A DNA stretch of 64,000 bases from Defluviitaleaceae bacterium (lineage in GTDB: Bacteria; Bacillota; Clostridia; Lachnospirales; UBA5962): the NCBI GenBank assembly GCA_009779915.1, contig WRBA01000007.1, positions 39,780-103,779 of the forward strand, in the 5' to 3' direction. The position numbers and the translations under genes are program-made. Positions 25,856 to 34,948 of this stretch are shown piece after piece (position 1 is the first letter of the stretch; each line of letters opens with the position of its first letter). Under the pieces are notes generated by a model that was not told the DNA's origin, made no database searches, and saw nothing but the letters and a program-made list of their open reading frames with translations.

Positions 25856-26404
25856 ATGGAAAACACCAAAATTTGCCAAAGATGTGCTATGCCGATGGAA
25901 AAAGCTGAAGATTTTTCAACACAGGCTGATGGAAGCAAAAATGAAGATTATTGCTGTTATTGCTATGAAAACGGAGCTTTTCTTTATCCCAAAGCAACCA
26001 TGGAGGAAGTGATTGAAGGCTGCCTGCCTCATGTTGTTCCGGATGTTTTTGCAGATGAAGCCGCAGCAAAATCAGCTATGAATAAGTATTTCCCCACCCT
26101 TAAGTGCTGGAAAAAAACGGGGATGATTATCTCCTTCAAACTAAAGGATGGGGTATCTACTGAGGATTTCTTGACAGCATCAGATAAGATCCAAGAAAGC
26201 TATCTCTCCAAATGTAAGGGCTTCTTAACCCGCCAGCTAATGATAATGGACGGAGTATGGACAGACTGGGTTATTTGGGAAACTTTGCCCGATGCACAAA
26301 ACTCAATGGGTGAGTCCGAAGAAAACGATGCTGCTAAAGTGTTTACTTCACTGATAGGGGAGGTTTTGGAGTACAGCCTTTATCCTCTTGAGAGAAGTTA
26401 TTAA
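25856..26404 (+). CDS. Zinc-ribbon protein with C-terminal alpha/beta domain
   Basis: 182 residues. The N-terminus has a putative zinc ribbon CQRCAMPM ... YCCYCYENGAF (Zn_ribbon_2 type), and the C-terminal ~100 residues (MIISFKLKDGVSTEDFLTAS ... DWVIWETL) look like an antibiotic-monooxygenase-like ferredoxin fold. Such proteins are common and uncharacterised in clostridia. AAGGAGG lies seven bases ahead of ATG. Monocistronic, between divergent promoters and a terminator. Confidence 0.75.
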   Translation: MENTKICQRCAMPMEKAEDFSTQADGSKNEDYCCYCYENGAFLYPKATMEEVIEGCLPHVVPDVFADEAAAKSAMNKYFPTLKCWKKTGMIISFKLKDGVSTEDFLTASDKIQESYLSKCKGFLTRQLMIMDGVWTDWVIWETLPDAQNSMGESEENDAAKVFTSLIGEVLEYSLYPLERSY

Positions 26405-26422
26405 TATGCATATACATAATAG

Positions 26423-26468
26423 TACCCCCATAAAACGAGTACGCTCTAGACCTTGTTTTACGGGGGTA
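26423..26468. terminator. Bidirectional terminator between convergent genes
   Basis: TACCCCC-A-TAAAAC pairs with GTTTTA-C-GGGGGTA around an 18-nt loop; A/T-rich sequence on both sides. It separates the zinc-ribbon gene from the M14 genes. Confidence 0.6.
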
Positions 26469-26489
26469 TATTGTATTTAAAGAGGTACT

Positions 26490-28127
26490 TTATTCCAATA
26501 CAAATTTATGCCTGCATACACCTGCACGCTCACTTTTAGCTGTTATAGTGACTTTCGTACCTGATGCAGCTTGAATCAGCCATTCAGCCTTCTTTTCGCT
26601 GCGGCCCGGCATATGCCCAAGTTCTAATTTTACCTTGCCCTGAGCTATGGTAAACCCTTCCCCTTCAACAGTCACTTCCACTTCCTTGGTAACAGCGATT
26701 GTGGCTGCTAAAGCCGTCCCTGCCGTGTTTAGATAGCCGCCGTTTACCACACCGCAGCTTACACGGTATAAACCATCCGCCGCCTTCTCCGCTTTTACCT
26801 TGCGTACTGCTAAACGTGCCATGGCTTTGGCTTGTATATTGGTAAAGCGCATATTTTTCTCACAAATATCAGGCAAAAACTGAGCGGGAGGATTTTGGAA
26901 CATATATTTATTCTTCCAGCCGCCGATTTCAACTTCCCCAAGCTGAGGGTGGGTAAAGTTCGTCCAAGGAAGAAAGCCGTCAAGCCCTTCTTTATCATGC
27001 CAAGTAAAGACTTTAAGCATATCAGCTTCCTGCTCTTTGTCATTTTTTGGCGCACGCGGTCCGTCGAATTTAGGCTTTTCACAGCCGGCGGCAATTTGAG
27101 CACTCCAAAGTTCCGTAGACCAAGCCAGGATGCCCCGGTGGGCATAAATCCAGTCAAGGTAAACCCCGCGCAAAGGCTTGCTTTGATCCATAGTAAAACC
27201 GTCATACACCGAACAGTGTCCGTAATCGGTTATCTCTGCCCCAATGGTGCCTAAAAGCTTGTAGGCTTCAAAGTCATCTTTGTTCATTTGGGCATCAGGT
27301 ATGGTGCAGCATGGGCGCAGGTGGACATTGCCGGAAGTGTGGTAGCTCATAGCCCCTGCTATATTCTTTTTGCCTATTAAAAAATCCGCCACCGCTTTCG
27401 TTTCCGGCTCGGAAAGGGCATAGTCTCCTGAGCCCGGCTGTTTAGCGTCAATATCCCAAAAAGCGGGCATATTACGGTTTACATCTAAACCCCATCTTGG
27501 GCGGGCTATAGGTATTTCCACTCCGTCAAACTCGACTACGCGCCCCTCCTGATATATTTTGTAATATGTGCCGCCTGCATCATCAGGCTTACGGCGTACC
27601 ATAAGACGCGAGTCAGATTCGGACACTTTCCAGTCACCATAAGGGTCTTTTATACGCATTTGTGCGATTATGCCGTCATCGTTCATATCCTCTGCATGTA
27701 GTCCCGGCTGATCCTCTTCATGAGGGAAGAGGCGTGTGGACGAGCGCAAAGTAAAAGGCGTATGCATATACATCTCCGACCCGTCGATACACACTCTAGG
27801 CACTATATACCAAGTAATATTGTCAAGTAAATCAGTGGCTTCCGTATCTTTTCCATAATTTTCCAAAAGCCAGCTGACAGTATAGAGGGCAACAGCGGAT
27901 CCGGTAACCTCACCTGCGTGAAAATTGGCGTCAATATAGTATCCGGGCTTCTCGGAAGCTGCAATCCCCGGTGCCGTAAGCTCCATACAAATTATATCGC
28001 GGCCTTCGTAAGTTTTTCCGATGGGATAGGACTTGATTAAATCAGGAAAGGCTTTTTCCCAAGCATTAATAAGCTCTGTTATTTCAGCCCAATTGTAATA
28101 TTTTGCGGCTTCGTAAGGTACTTTCAT
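26490..28127 (-). CDS. M14-family zinc carboxypeptidase-like protein (copy 2)
   Basis: 545 residues. The M14 catalytic domain (~1-390) has zinc ligands in DANFHAGEVTGSA (HxxE) and a later His in YHTSGNVHLRP, with the catalytic Glu in LAWSTELWS. A beta-rich C-terminal domain (~420-545) follows. There is no signal peptide, so the substrate (peptide, amidated or glutamylated) is probably inside the cell. Closely related to the gene 16 bases upstream, so a tandem duplication. Confidence 0.88.
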   Translation of the reverse strand: MKVPYEAAKYYNWAEITELINAWEKAFPDLIKSYPIGKTYEGRDIICMELTAPGIAASEKPGYYIDANFHAGEVTGSAVALYTVSWLLENYGKDTEATDLLDNITWYIVPRVCIDGSEMYMHTPFTLRSSTRLFPHEEDQPGLHAEDMNDDGIIAQMRIKDPYGDWKVSESDSRLMVRRKPDDAGGTYYKIYQEGRVVEFDGVEIPIARPRWGLDVNRNMPAFWDIDAKQPGSGDYALSEPETKAVADFLIGKKNIAGAMSYHTSGNVHLRPCCTIPDAQMNKDDFEAYKLLGTIGAEITDYGHCSVYDGFTMDQSKPLRGVYLDWIYAHRGILAWSTELWSAQIAAGCEKPKFDGPRAPKNDKEQEADMLKVFTWHDKEGLDGFLPWTNFTHPQLGEVEIGGWKNKYMFQNPPAQFLPDICEKNMRFTNIQAKAMARLAVRKVKAEKAADGLYRVSCGVVNGGYLNTAGTALAATIAVTKEVEVTVEGEGFTIAQGKVKLELGHMPGRSEKKAEWLIQAASGTKVTITAKSERAGVCRHKFVLE

Positions 28128-28143
28128 ATGTATGTCCCCTCCC

Positions 28144-29826
28144 CTAGTCTCTTAATATCAGTGTGTGACACACCGTTCCGGCACGCTCGCCTTTGACAGC
28201 TATACACAGCTCGCTGCCCTCGGCTCCTTCCACAAGCCATTCCACTTTCTTACGGCGGCCTGTGGAACTTACTGCACCATAAGGTCCTTGTGCCAGTGCC
28301 AGTCCGCGCCCTGCAAGATGCCCAATTTCAATTTCTTCATCCCCTTGGAGTACTTTGCCGCCGCAAATATGGGCTTTAACTGGCTCGGTAATACGGTTAT
28401 TGATTGCTTTATAAGTGCTTGCCGTAGGTAAAAAACCCGCATTTTCAATTGCGGCAGTAATACGCCACATATTATCGCCAAGCTTTTCACATCTCACATT
28501 ATCAATTACAAGCTGAGGCAAAGTTTCCATATGCATAAGAGTAAAGCGCATAGCTTTTTCGCATTCTTCTTCCAGTAATTTAACCGGTGGGTTTTGCCGT
28601 CCTTCTTTAGGATTCCAGCCGCCGATTTCAACTTCCCCAAGTTGTGGATGGTTGAAAGTTTTCCATGGGAAGAAGCATTCGCCGTTCATAACTTCATCAT
28701 TCCAGCGTAAAAGCTTTAACTGCACTTCCTCCTGCTCTTTGTATGTCAGCTTAGTAAGTGCAGCAAGCCCTTTATCTTTAAAGCCTGAGCGGCCCATTAA
28801 ATCCCAAAGCTCCGTAGCAAAAGAGTTAATCCCAAGATACTCGTAAGTCAAATCCATAAAAGTGCCCCATTGGGCGTTTTTATCAGCAAACGCGCCAAAA
28901 ATATCCTGGCAGGGGTATCCTGTAATCTCTTCCCCAATAGTGCCAAGTACCTTGTAAATGGCAAGATCGGGAGGGGGCATTTTATCGTCCCCTTCAACAC
29001 AGTTCGGCCTGAGCAAAATCCCGCCTGAAGTGTGGTGATAGGTAGCTGCGGCAATATTTTTCCTCTCCAGTAAGAAATTGGTTATCGTCCTGCTTTCCGG
29101 CTCGGAAAGGGGGGTATCCCCTGCCCCGTTTTGAATATGAGGAGGTTTCCAGTTAATAGGGTAATTACGATTCATATCAATGCCCCAGCGGGCTGGTGCC
29201 AAGTCAAATGTAATGCCGTTATAGTTTTCAATTATCCCTTCGCAGAACAAACGGTAATACTTGCCGCCGTAATCATGAGGAGCGCGGCGCACCATAAGAC
29301 GTGCGTCCTGGTCGGATACCTTCCAGTCACCTGCAAGATCGTCTCTTATACGCATTTGAAGTATTTCTCCATTGCCGTCTACATCTTCAGGTCTAAGCCC
29401 ATCAGGGTCGGCATAATCAGGATATCTCCATTCATGAACAGAAGAGCGCAGCATATAAGGGGTTGTTAAATAAAGCTCCGCCCCGTCAGCACAAATACGC
29501 GGTATAACATATATAACCGACCTGTCCAGAATACGGGTTGCCTGTGGGTCTTTGCCATAATTTTTTAACAGCCAGTCAATAGTATAAAGGCAAGCCATAG
29601 AGCCGGTTACCTCACCTGCGTGAGTGTTGCCGTCTAAATAATATCCGGGCTTATCTTCCCCTTTGCCGGTTTTTTGGTTAGTAAGCTCAATACACCATAT
29701 ATCGCGCCCTTCGTAAGTTTTGCCTATGGAGTACAGCTTAGTAAAATCAGGATATGTACGTTTAAAATCCTCCAATGCTTCCACTAAGGCGTGATAGCGG
29801 TAATAACGGTTATACTCTAGGTGCAT
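28144..29826 (-). CDS. M14-family zinc carboxypeptidase-like protein (copy 1)
   Basis: 560 residues, paralogous along its full length to the downstream gene: DGNTHAGEVTGSM (HxxE), YHHTSGGILLRPNC for the third zinc ligand, and SFATELWDL for the catalytic Glu, plus the same ~120-residue C-terminal domain (GHLAGRG). No signal peptide. A GGAGGATT ribosome binding site precedes the ATG. First of the two-gene operon; divergence between copies suggests different substrates. Confidence 0.88.
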   Translation of the reverse strand: MHLEYNRYYRYHALVEALEDFKRTYPDFTKLYSIGKTYEGRDIWCIELTNQKTGKGEDKPGYYLDGNTHAGEVTGSMACLYTIDWLLKNYGKDPQATRILDRSVIYVIPRICADGAELYLTTPYMLRSSVHEWRYPDYADPDGLRPEDVDGNGEILQMRIRDDLAGDWKVSDQDARLMVRRAPHDYGGKYYRLFCEGIIENYNGITFDLAPARWGIDMNRNYPINWKPPHIQNGAGDTPLSEPESRTITNFLLERKNIAAATYHHTSGGILLRPNCVEGDDKMPPPDLAIYKVLGTIGEEITGYPCQDIFGAFADKNAQWGTFMDLTYEYLGINSFATELWDLMGRSGFKDKGLAALTKLTYKEQEEVQLKLLRWNDEVMNGECFFPWKTFNHPQLGEVEIGGWNPKEGRQNPPVKLLEEECEKAMRFTLMHMETLPQLVIDNVRCEKLGDNMWRITAAIENAGFLPTASTYKAINNRITEPVKAHICGGKVLQGDEEIEIGHLAGRGLALAQGPYGAVSSTGRRKKVEWLVEGAEGSELCIAVKGERAGTVCHTLILRD

Positions 29827-29863
29827 ACTTAATCCTCCTTGTATAAATTATGATAAAAACACA

Positions 29864-29893
29864 GGGCTGCCGCAAAATTTTCACAGCAACCCC
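29864..29893 (-). terminator. Terminator after lexA
   Basis: GGGNTTGCTG and CGGCAGCCC-type arms on the minus strand around AAAATTTT, followed by GTGTTTTT; starts five bases past the lexA stop. Confidence 0.6.
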
Positions 29894-29897
29894 TTTT

Positions 29898-30512
29898 TTA
29901 AAGCGTCCTAAATAATCCTGTAACTTTGCCTAAAACTACAATATCTTTTGATATAATCGGGTCAAAAAGCGGACTTTCCGGCTGAAGCCTTATTTTACCA
30001 TCATTTTCTCTATAATATGTTTTTACAGTAGCCGAATCGTCTATCAAAGCAACTACTATATCGCCGTTGTTTGCGTCAGGCTGCCCTTTTACCAGTACAA
30101 GATCATTATGATGAATACCTGCCTCTATCATCGAATCACCTACAACTCGCAGCATAAAGCAGTCTCCGTTTCCAAGCGCACTTGTAGGCACGGGAAAATA
30201 ATCCTCCACATTTTCAATAGCGGTAATAGGTAGCCCTGCCGTAACTTTGCCTACAATAGGTACATTAACGGCAGATCTAAGACCGGAATAGAAAGTATCA
30301 TCCATAATTTCTATCGAGCGGTTTTTAGAGCGGGAACGCTGTATATGCCCTCTTTCTTCCAAGGTCTGTAAGTGCGCGTGTACTGTTGATGTACTCCTTA
30401 AATTAACATAATCACAAATTTCTCTAATTGAAGGCGGATACCCTTTTGTTCTAATCTGGTCTTTCAAAAAATCCAGTATAAGCTGCTGGTTTTTGCTTAG
30501 TGGCTTGGACAA
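29898..30512 (-). CDS. lexA: LexA repressor
   Basis: SOS repressor with RecA-stimulated self-cleavage. At 204 residues from TTG 30512 it equals the family length; an open frame runs further upstream to 30641 but GGGAGGTG six bases before the TTG decides the start. Seen: winged-helix domain (GYPPSIREICDYVNLRSTSTVHAHLQTL in part), Ala92-Gly93 cleavage site in VTAGLP, Ser127 in GDSMIEAG and Lys164 in SATVKTY. An SOS box lies 58 bases upstream, so it is probably self-regulated. Confidence 0.96.
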   Translation of the reverse strand: MSKPLSKNQQLILDFLKDQIRTKGYPPSIREICDYVNLRSTSTVHAHLQTLEERGHIQRSRSKNRSIEIMDDTFYSGLRSAVNVPIVGKVTAGLPITAIENVEDYFPVPTSALGNGDCFMLRVVGDSMIEAGIHHNDLVLVKGQPDANNGDIVVALIDDSATVKTYYRENDGKIRLQPESPLFDPIISKDIVVLGKVTGLFRTL

Positions 30513-30569
30513 GCAAAACACCTCCCTATCGAATATCCATCTGATTATAGCACAGTAAAAATAAAAAAG

Positions 30570-30583
30570 CAAACGAATGTTCA
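30570..30583 (-). promoter_or_regulatory. SOS box (LexA site) of lexA
   Basis: Minus strand TGAACATTCGTTTG against the Gram-positive consensus CGAACRNRYGTTYG, two positions off. Position upstream of lexA supports autoregulation. Confidence 0.65.
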
Positions 30584-30626
30584 TGTTTTGTGAGATGCAT
30601 TTGTATGGTATACTATGCACATAAAA

Positions 30627-30925
30627 AGAAACGCTGAACAAATTGAAGCGTTTCAGACGGAAGACTTTGTCTTCCGTCTGTTCGAAAAAATGGCTTTGCC
30701 ATTTTTTCGAAGTTTCTGTCGGTAAAATCCACTTGTGCGCTAAAAGCGCACGGACAGTGGATTTTCCTCAGGTCGGCAAAGCCGACCTTGTGGATTCCAA
30801 TCGGGAAACCGTAGGTTTCCCGAACCCTTCCACCCCATGCAAATGGGTTTGTCTTCAGTCTGAAACGTCGAACAAAGTGAAGCGTTTCTACCTACATGTG
30901 CAGCGAGATTTTGCAAAGCAAAATC
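30627..30925. repeat. Array of tandem perfect palindromes
   Basis: Successive inverted repeats, most with 3-nt loops: GAAACGCT/AGCGTTTC (30628-30654); CAGACGGAAGAC-TTT (30654-30680, 12 bp); TTCGAAAAAATGGC-TTT (30681-30711, 14 bp); AAAATCCACT outer with GTGCGCT-AAA inner (30724-30765); AGGTCGGC-AAA (30770-30788); TCGGGAAACC-GTA (30801-30823); CCCAT-GCAA (30834-30847); GAAACG/CGTTTC (30862-30888); GATTTTGC-AAA (30907-30925). An outer inverted pair encloses most of it: 30649-30665 with 30851-30867, one mismatch in 17. An ORF crossing it is not credible. Confidence 0.85.
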
Positions 30926-31013
30926 GAGTCAAAAACGCAGCTATAGTATATTAATTCTCGAACGTAAAACAATAAGAAATACCCTATATTGAATTGGAAA
31001 GGATAACTAAAAT

Positions 31014-32252
31014 ATGAAATACACAACCATAAAAGTCATCCCTGATGATAAATTTAAAACCGCAACCATATGCCTTATGCTAAGACGACCCCTTGAAAGG
31101 AAAGAAGCCACACAAAATGCCCTTTTAGCCAATATTTTAGGCACAGGCTCTCACAAATACCCAAGTTTATACGAAATTAATAAATATATGGAGGAGTTAT
31201 ACGGTGCCGTATTTGGGAGTTTGATTGTAAAAAAAGGTGAGTTTCAAATCATCCGCCTATACCTTGAATTTGCTGCGGTTATGGATGATAAGCTCCTTAA
31301 GCAGGCTGTGGAGTTTTTAAGAGAAATTCTCTTTAACCCTCTTGTTAAAAACGGCGAATTTTCGCGGGAAATATTTGAAAATGAAAGAAATATGCTCAAA
31401 GATTCTATTTCAGAGCGTATAAATAACAAAAACTCTTACGTGCGCCTTAAATGTATTGAAAACATGTGTAAAAACGAACCTTTTGGCATATATGCAGATG
31501 GGTATGCCGAGGATTTAGATAAACTTGACCCAAAAAGTCTCTATCTTCACTATAAGGATATAATACGCACCACTCCTATTGAATTTGTTGCCTCCGGTAA
31601 TATAGACGGCGAAAAATTCAAAAAACTTGTAGAAGAGAATTTTGAAAGCGGCGATTTAGAGCCGGTTAATTTAATGGCAAATCCTGTTATATACAATCCA
31701 AAAGAGCCTGCGCTGCACGAAGAAGCCCTGAAAGTAAATCAAAGTAAAATCTGCATGGGGCTTCGTGGAGGGTGCAGTTACTCTGGCAAGTCTTTCTACG
31801 AATTTTTAGTCTTTAACGAAATTTTAGGCGGTTCCGGCAACTCCAAACTTTTTATGAATTTGCGGGAAAAAGCAAGTCTTTGCTACGATGTGTTCTCCTT
31901 TTTGTATAGGGCTAAATCTATATTAATGATACAAAGCGGTGTGGAGACTAAAAATATTGACCTGGCAATTACAAAAATAAATGAGCAGCTTCAAGCCATA
32001 AAAGACTCTCAAATATCCGATGATGAACTGCATCTTGCTAAGCAAAGCCTCCTTGCGGGCTTTAAAAGTATAACCGACAGCCAAGGCGGCGTCCTTGACT
32101 TTAACTATACACAGTATATACTTGGCGATTCTGACGGTATAGATAATATACTTAAGGGTATAAGCAGCGTCAGCATTCCAGATGTAGTTAAGCTTGCAAA
32201 TTTATTATATACAGACACAATCTATATCCTGAAAGGGGAAAGTGATGAATAA
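31014..32252 (+). CDS. yfmF: M16 peptidase-like protein, inactive partner (YfmF/YmfF type)
   Basis: 412 residues of the M16 (insulinase/processing-peptidase) fold. The HxxEH zinc motif is absent at the expected N-terminal place, as in YfmF, the non-catalytic half of a pair. Seen: LLANILGTGSHKYPSLYEINKYMEELYG (in part), GGSGNSKLFMNLREKASLCYD, both family patterns. It overlaps yfmH by a few bases. In Bacillus these genes are linked to EF-P modification; the mechanism is not settled. Confidence 0.88.
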   Translation: MKYTTIKVIPDDKFKTATICLMLRRPLERKEATQNALLANILGTGSHKYPSLYEINKYMEELYGAVFGSLIVKKGEFQIIRLYLEFAAVMDDKLLKQAVEFLREILFNPLVKNGEFSREIFENERNMLKDSISERINNKNSYVRLKCIENMCKNEPFGIYADGYAEDLDKLDPKSLYLHYKDIIRTTPIEFVASGNIDGEKFKKLVEENFESGDLEPVNLMANPVIYNPKEPALHEEALKVNQSKICMGLRGGCSYSGKSFYEFLVFNEILGGSGNSKLFMNLREKASLCYDVFSFLYRAKSILMIQSGVETKNIDLAITKINEQLQAIKDSQISDDELHLAKQSLLAGFKSITDSQGGVLDFNYTQYILGDSDGIDNILKGISSVSIPDVVKLANLLYTDTIYILKGESDE

Positions 32253-33507
32253 TATACTAAAAAGCAATATTCTTAACGAAACTATGCATATTAAAACATT
32301 GCCCTCCGGTCTTTGTTCATATATAATACCTAAAAAAGGCTTTAACGAAAAATTTGGGGCTTTGGCTGTAAATTTCGGCTCCTGCGATTTGGAATTTAAT
32401 CTTGACGGTAAAAAAATCACAACCCCTGAAGGGATTGCTCATTTTCTTGAGCACAAAGTTTTTGAGGATGAAAAGCTTGATTATTTTAACGAATTCACAA
32501 AATTAAGCGGCAGTGTAAATGCTTATACAAATTTTAATACCACAGTATATTATTTCAGCTGTACAGATAATTTTACAGACTGTTTGAAACTGCTTTTTGA
32601 TATGGTTTACAGTCTATATTTAACAGATGAAACTGTGGAAAAAGAAAAGGGCATAATCGAGCAGGAAATAAGTATGTATGACGATGACCCCAGCTGGCGG
32701 GTGTATTTTAATATGCTTGGAGGGCTCTATAAAAACTCCCCTGTCAGAAACGAAATAGCAGGAAGCGCAGCATCGATTGCTAAAATCGACCAAGCTATAC
32801 TAAGATTGGTATTTGACTCCTTTTATGTGCCTAAAAATATGGCTTTAATTTGCTCAGGTGATTTTGAGCTTTCTGAGGTTTATAATATAGCACAGGAAAA
32901 AACCGCAGATCTGACGTCCCCAAAAATTGAGCGGATTTATCCTGAGGAGCCTTCAAATGCGCCAAAAGACAGTATAAAAGATAAAATGCATATATCCAAG
33001 CCTTTATTTTGCTTAGGCTTTAAAGATGCACACAATAGGACAGATGAAAAACAAATAGTTACAACAAAAATACTTTTGGACATTATAATCGGCGGCAGTA
33101 GTGAGACTTATAATAAGCTTTACAAAACAGGGCTTTTAGATGATGGCTTTAGCCTGGATTACAGCCATGGCAGCTGTTACTCTACAACTATGTTTTCAGG
33201 CACATCAAAAGACCCTGATACCGTATTTGAAGAAATTATTAATGCTATAAAAACCCTTAAAGAAACCGGCATTAACCCCCTTATCTTTGAAAGAATAAAG
33301 AAAAAGCATTTAGGGCGGTTTATGCAAAGCTTTAACTCTGTAAGTACCCCATCTGAAATGCAGGCTGACTTTTTTGTTAAAGGTTTTAATATTTTTGACT
33401 TGGCTAAAGCCCTTAAAGATGTTAAGATTGAAGATGTACACAAACGGATGGAAAATTGCTTTACAAAAGACAATTTCTGCATTTCCATTGTGGATAAACT
33501 AGAGTAG
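32245..33507 (+). CDS. yfmH: M16 zinc peptidase (YfmH/YmfH type)
   Basis: About 420 residues with an intact HFLEH zinc motif in PEGIAHFLEHKVFED and the downstream Glu in EKEKGIIEQEISMYDDDP, so probably the active subunit of the pair. The C-terminal half has IIIGGSSETYNKLYKTGLLDD. ATG 32245 with GGGGAAA upstream overlaps yfmF (a GTG lies one codon earlier). Followed by lgt ten bases on, so the three genes form an operon. Confidence 0.9.
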   Translation: MNNILKSNILNETMHIKTLPSGLCSYIIPKKGFNEKFGALAVNFGSCDLEFNLDGKKITTPEGIAHFLEHKVFEDEKLDYFNEFTKLSGSVNAYTNFNTTVYYFSCTDNFTDCLKLLFDMVYSLYLTDETVEKEKGIIEQEISMYDDDPSWRVYFNMLGGLYKNSPVRNEIAGSAASIAKIDQAILRLVFDSFYVPKNMALICSGDFELSEVYNIAQEKTADLTSPKIERIYPEEPSNAPKDSIKDKMHISKPLFCLGFKDAHNRTDEKQIVTTKILLDIIIGGSSETYNKLYKTGLLDDGFSLDYSHGSCYSTTMFSGTSKDPDTVFEEIINAIKTLKETGINPLIFERIKKKHLGRFMQSFNSVSTPSEMQADFFVKGFNIFDLAKALKDVKIEDVHKRMENCFTKDNFCISIVDKLE

Positions 33508-33517
33508 AAGGGAAATA

Positions 33518-34381
33518 ATGCCAATGGAGTCAATGCCTCAAGCCTATTTTGTTAATTTAGGGATAGAGATTTATAATTTGCCCAGGACTTTTATTTCCGT
33601 ATTCGGCATTTCCATATATTGGTATGCCGTATGTGTGGCTCTTGGGGCACTTTCGGGAATTGTATATGCTTATTTTGAATCAAAGCGAACAGGGCAAGAC
33701 CATAATTTTTACATTGACTTATTCTTTCCGGCATTTATAACAGCTATTTTAGGCGCAAGGCTATACTTTGTAATATTTAATTGGCATCTTTATGCCCATA
33801 ACCCTTTAAGCGCACTTAATATGCGAAGCGGCGGTCTTGCTATATACGGCGGTATAGTCGGCGGCACTTTAGCAGCTATTGTTTATGCTAAGGTTAAAAA
33901 ATACAATTTCTGGCTGCTTGCGGATACAGCTGCGCCTGCGCTGCTTCTTGGGCAAGCTATCGGAAGATGGGGCAATTTCTTTAACAGGGAAGCCTTCGGC
34001 TCTTACACGGATTCTCTATTTGCCCTTAGATACCGTGCGGCAGATGTTTTTTTTATCCCTCAAAGTGTTTATGAGCAAATCATTACTGTAAACGGCGTGG
34101 ATTATATACAAATTCAACCTATGTTTTTATATGAGTTTTCGGCTAATATGGTTCTTTTTGCACTGCTTATGATTTGGAAGAGGCGCAAAGGATTCGATGG
34201 GGAAGTTGCACTCTTTTACTTTTTAGGTTACGGCATAATCCGCACTTTTACGGAGAACTTCCGCACCGACCAAATTTTATTATGGAACACTAATATCCCC
34301 GCAAGTCAGGCACTTGCAATAGTTATAATTTTAATATCCGGTATAATGATTGTTCATAAAAGGCTTAAACTTAAAAAATAG
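33518..34381 (+). CDS. lgt: Prolipoprotein diacylglyceryl transferase
   Basis: Transfers diacylglycerol from phosphatidylglycerol to the lipobox Cys of prolipoproteins, in the membrane. 287 residues with seven hydrophobic segments; signatures are MRSGGLAIYGGIVGG (substrate-binding HGGL-type region), GQAIGRWGNFFNREAFG and FLYEFSANM, and GYGIIRTFTENFRTDQ. AGAAGGGAA precedes the ATG; a second ATG two codons later is possible. Co-transcribed with yfmF-yfmH. Confidence 0.95.
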   Translation: MPMESMPQAYFVNLGIEIYNLPRTFISVFGISIYWYAVCVALGALSGIVYAYFESKRTGQDHNFYIDLFFPAFITAILGARLYFVIFNWHLYAHNPLSALNMRSGGLAIYGGIVGGTLAAIVYAKVKKYNFWLLADTAAPALLLGQAIGRWGNFFNREAFGSYTDSLFALRYRAADVFFIPQSVYEQIITVNGVDYIQIQPMFLYEFSANMVLFALLMIWKRRKGFDGEVALFYFLGYGIIRTFTENFRTDQILLWNTNIPASQALAIVIILISGIMIVHKRLKLKK

Positions 34382-34384
34382 TTG

Positions 34385-34413
34385 TTGTAAAATACAAAAG
34401 CTTGTGGTAATAT
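34385..34413 (+). promoter_or_regulatory. Candidate promoter of rpsO
   Basis: TTGTAA (34385-34390), 17-nt spacer, TAATAT (34408-34413). The ~75-nt leader contains GGA-TTTA-GGG-TTT-CCC-G-TCC, a small stem that might be the S15 autoregulatory leader; this is a guess from position. Confidence 0.5.
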
Positions 34414-34493
34414 TATTGTGCTTATGCTCGGATTTAGGGTTTCCCGTCCTATTCTTGGCACATAGCGTAAAAATCATTTAGGGAGGATTTACT

Positions 34494-34751
34494 ATGGTAC
34501 CAAAAAAAGAAATTATTGCAAAATTTGGCAGAAATGAGGCGGACACCGGCTCTCCTGAGGTGCAGGTAGCTCTTTTAACAGAGAGGATTAACCATCTTAC
34601 GGAACATCTTAAGCTTCACAAAAAGGATCATCATTCAAGAAGAGGGCTTTTAAAAATGGTAGGTCAGAGAAAAGGGCTTCTTGATTACATTAGAGATAGG
34701 GACGTAGTAAGATATCGTGAACTTATCGCAGAACTCGGACTTAGGAAATAA
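34494..34751 (+). CDS. rpsO: 30S ribosomal protein S15
   Basis: 85 residues, against 88-89 in most bacteria. It binds 16S rRNA in the central domain. Seen: [40 protein letters not shown] and [17 protein letters not shown], the standard S15 blocks. GGGAGG precedes the ATG. The rpsO-pnp order is conserved widely. Confidence 0.98.
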   Translation: MVPKKEIIAKFGRNEADTGSPEVQVALLTERINHLTEHLKLHKKDHHSRRGLLKMVGQRKGLLDYIRDRDVVRYRELIAELGLRK

Positions 34752-34760
34752 TACTTAATT

Positions 34761-34791
34761 AGGCGTCTCTTTTTATCGAGGGACGCCTTTT
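34761..34791 (+). terminator. Terminator after rpsO
   Basis: AGGCGTC and GACGCCT arms with TTTT immediately after. Some read-through into pnp is likely, as in other bacteria. Confidence 0.75.
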
Positions 34792-34948
34792 AGAGTAAAT
34801 AGCGAGGCGTATGAAGCTTCTTTTGCGCTTCCTGAAGAAGATTTAGTGAGTTGAACAGCGTCAGTTCGCTATATTTTCTTTGGGAAGGGTAGCAAATACG
34901 CTTCGATTGGTTATATTAATAATCTAATCGAAAGGATGAACTAATTTT

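Noticed and set aside
30643..30954. 103-codon ORF across the palindrome array
   Set aside because: It is an accident of the palindromes: no ribosome binding site, no protein-like composition, and mirrored sequence on both strands.
30601..30960. CRISPR array
   Set aside because: Palindromes differ from each other and are not regularly spaced repeats with unique spacers.
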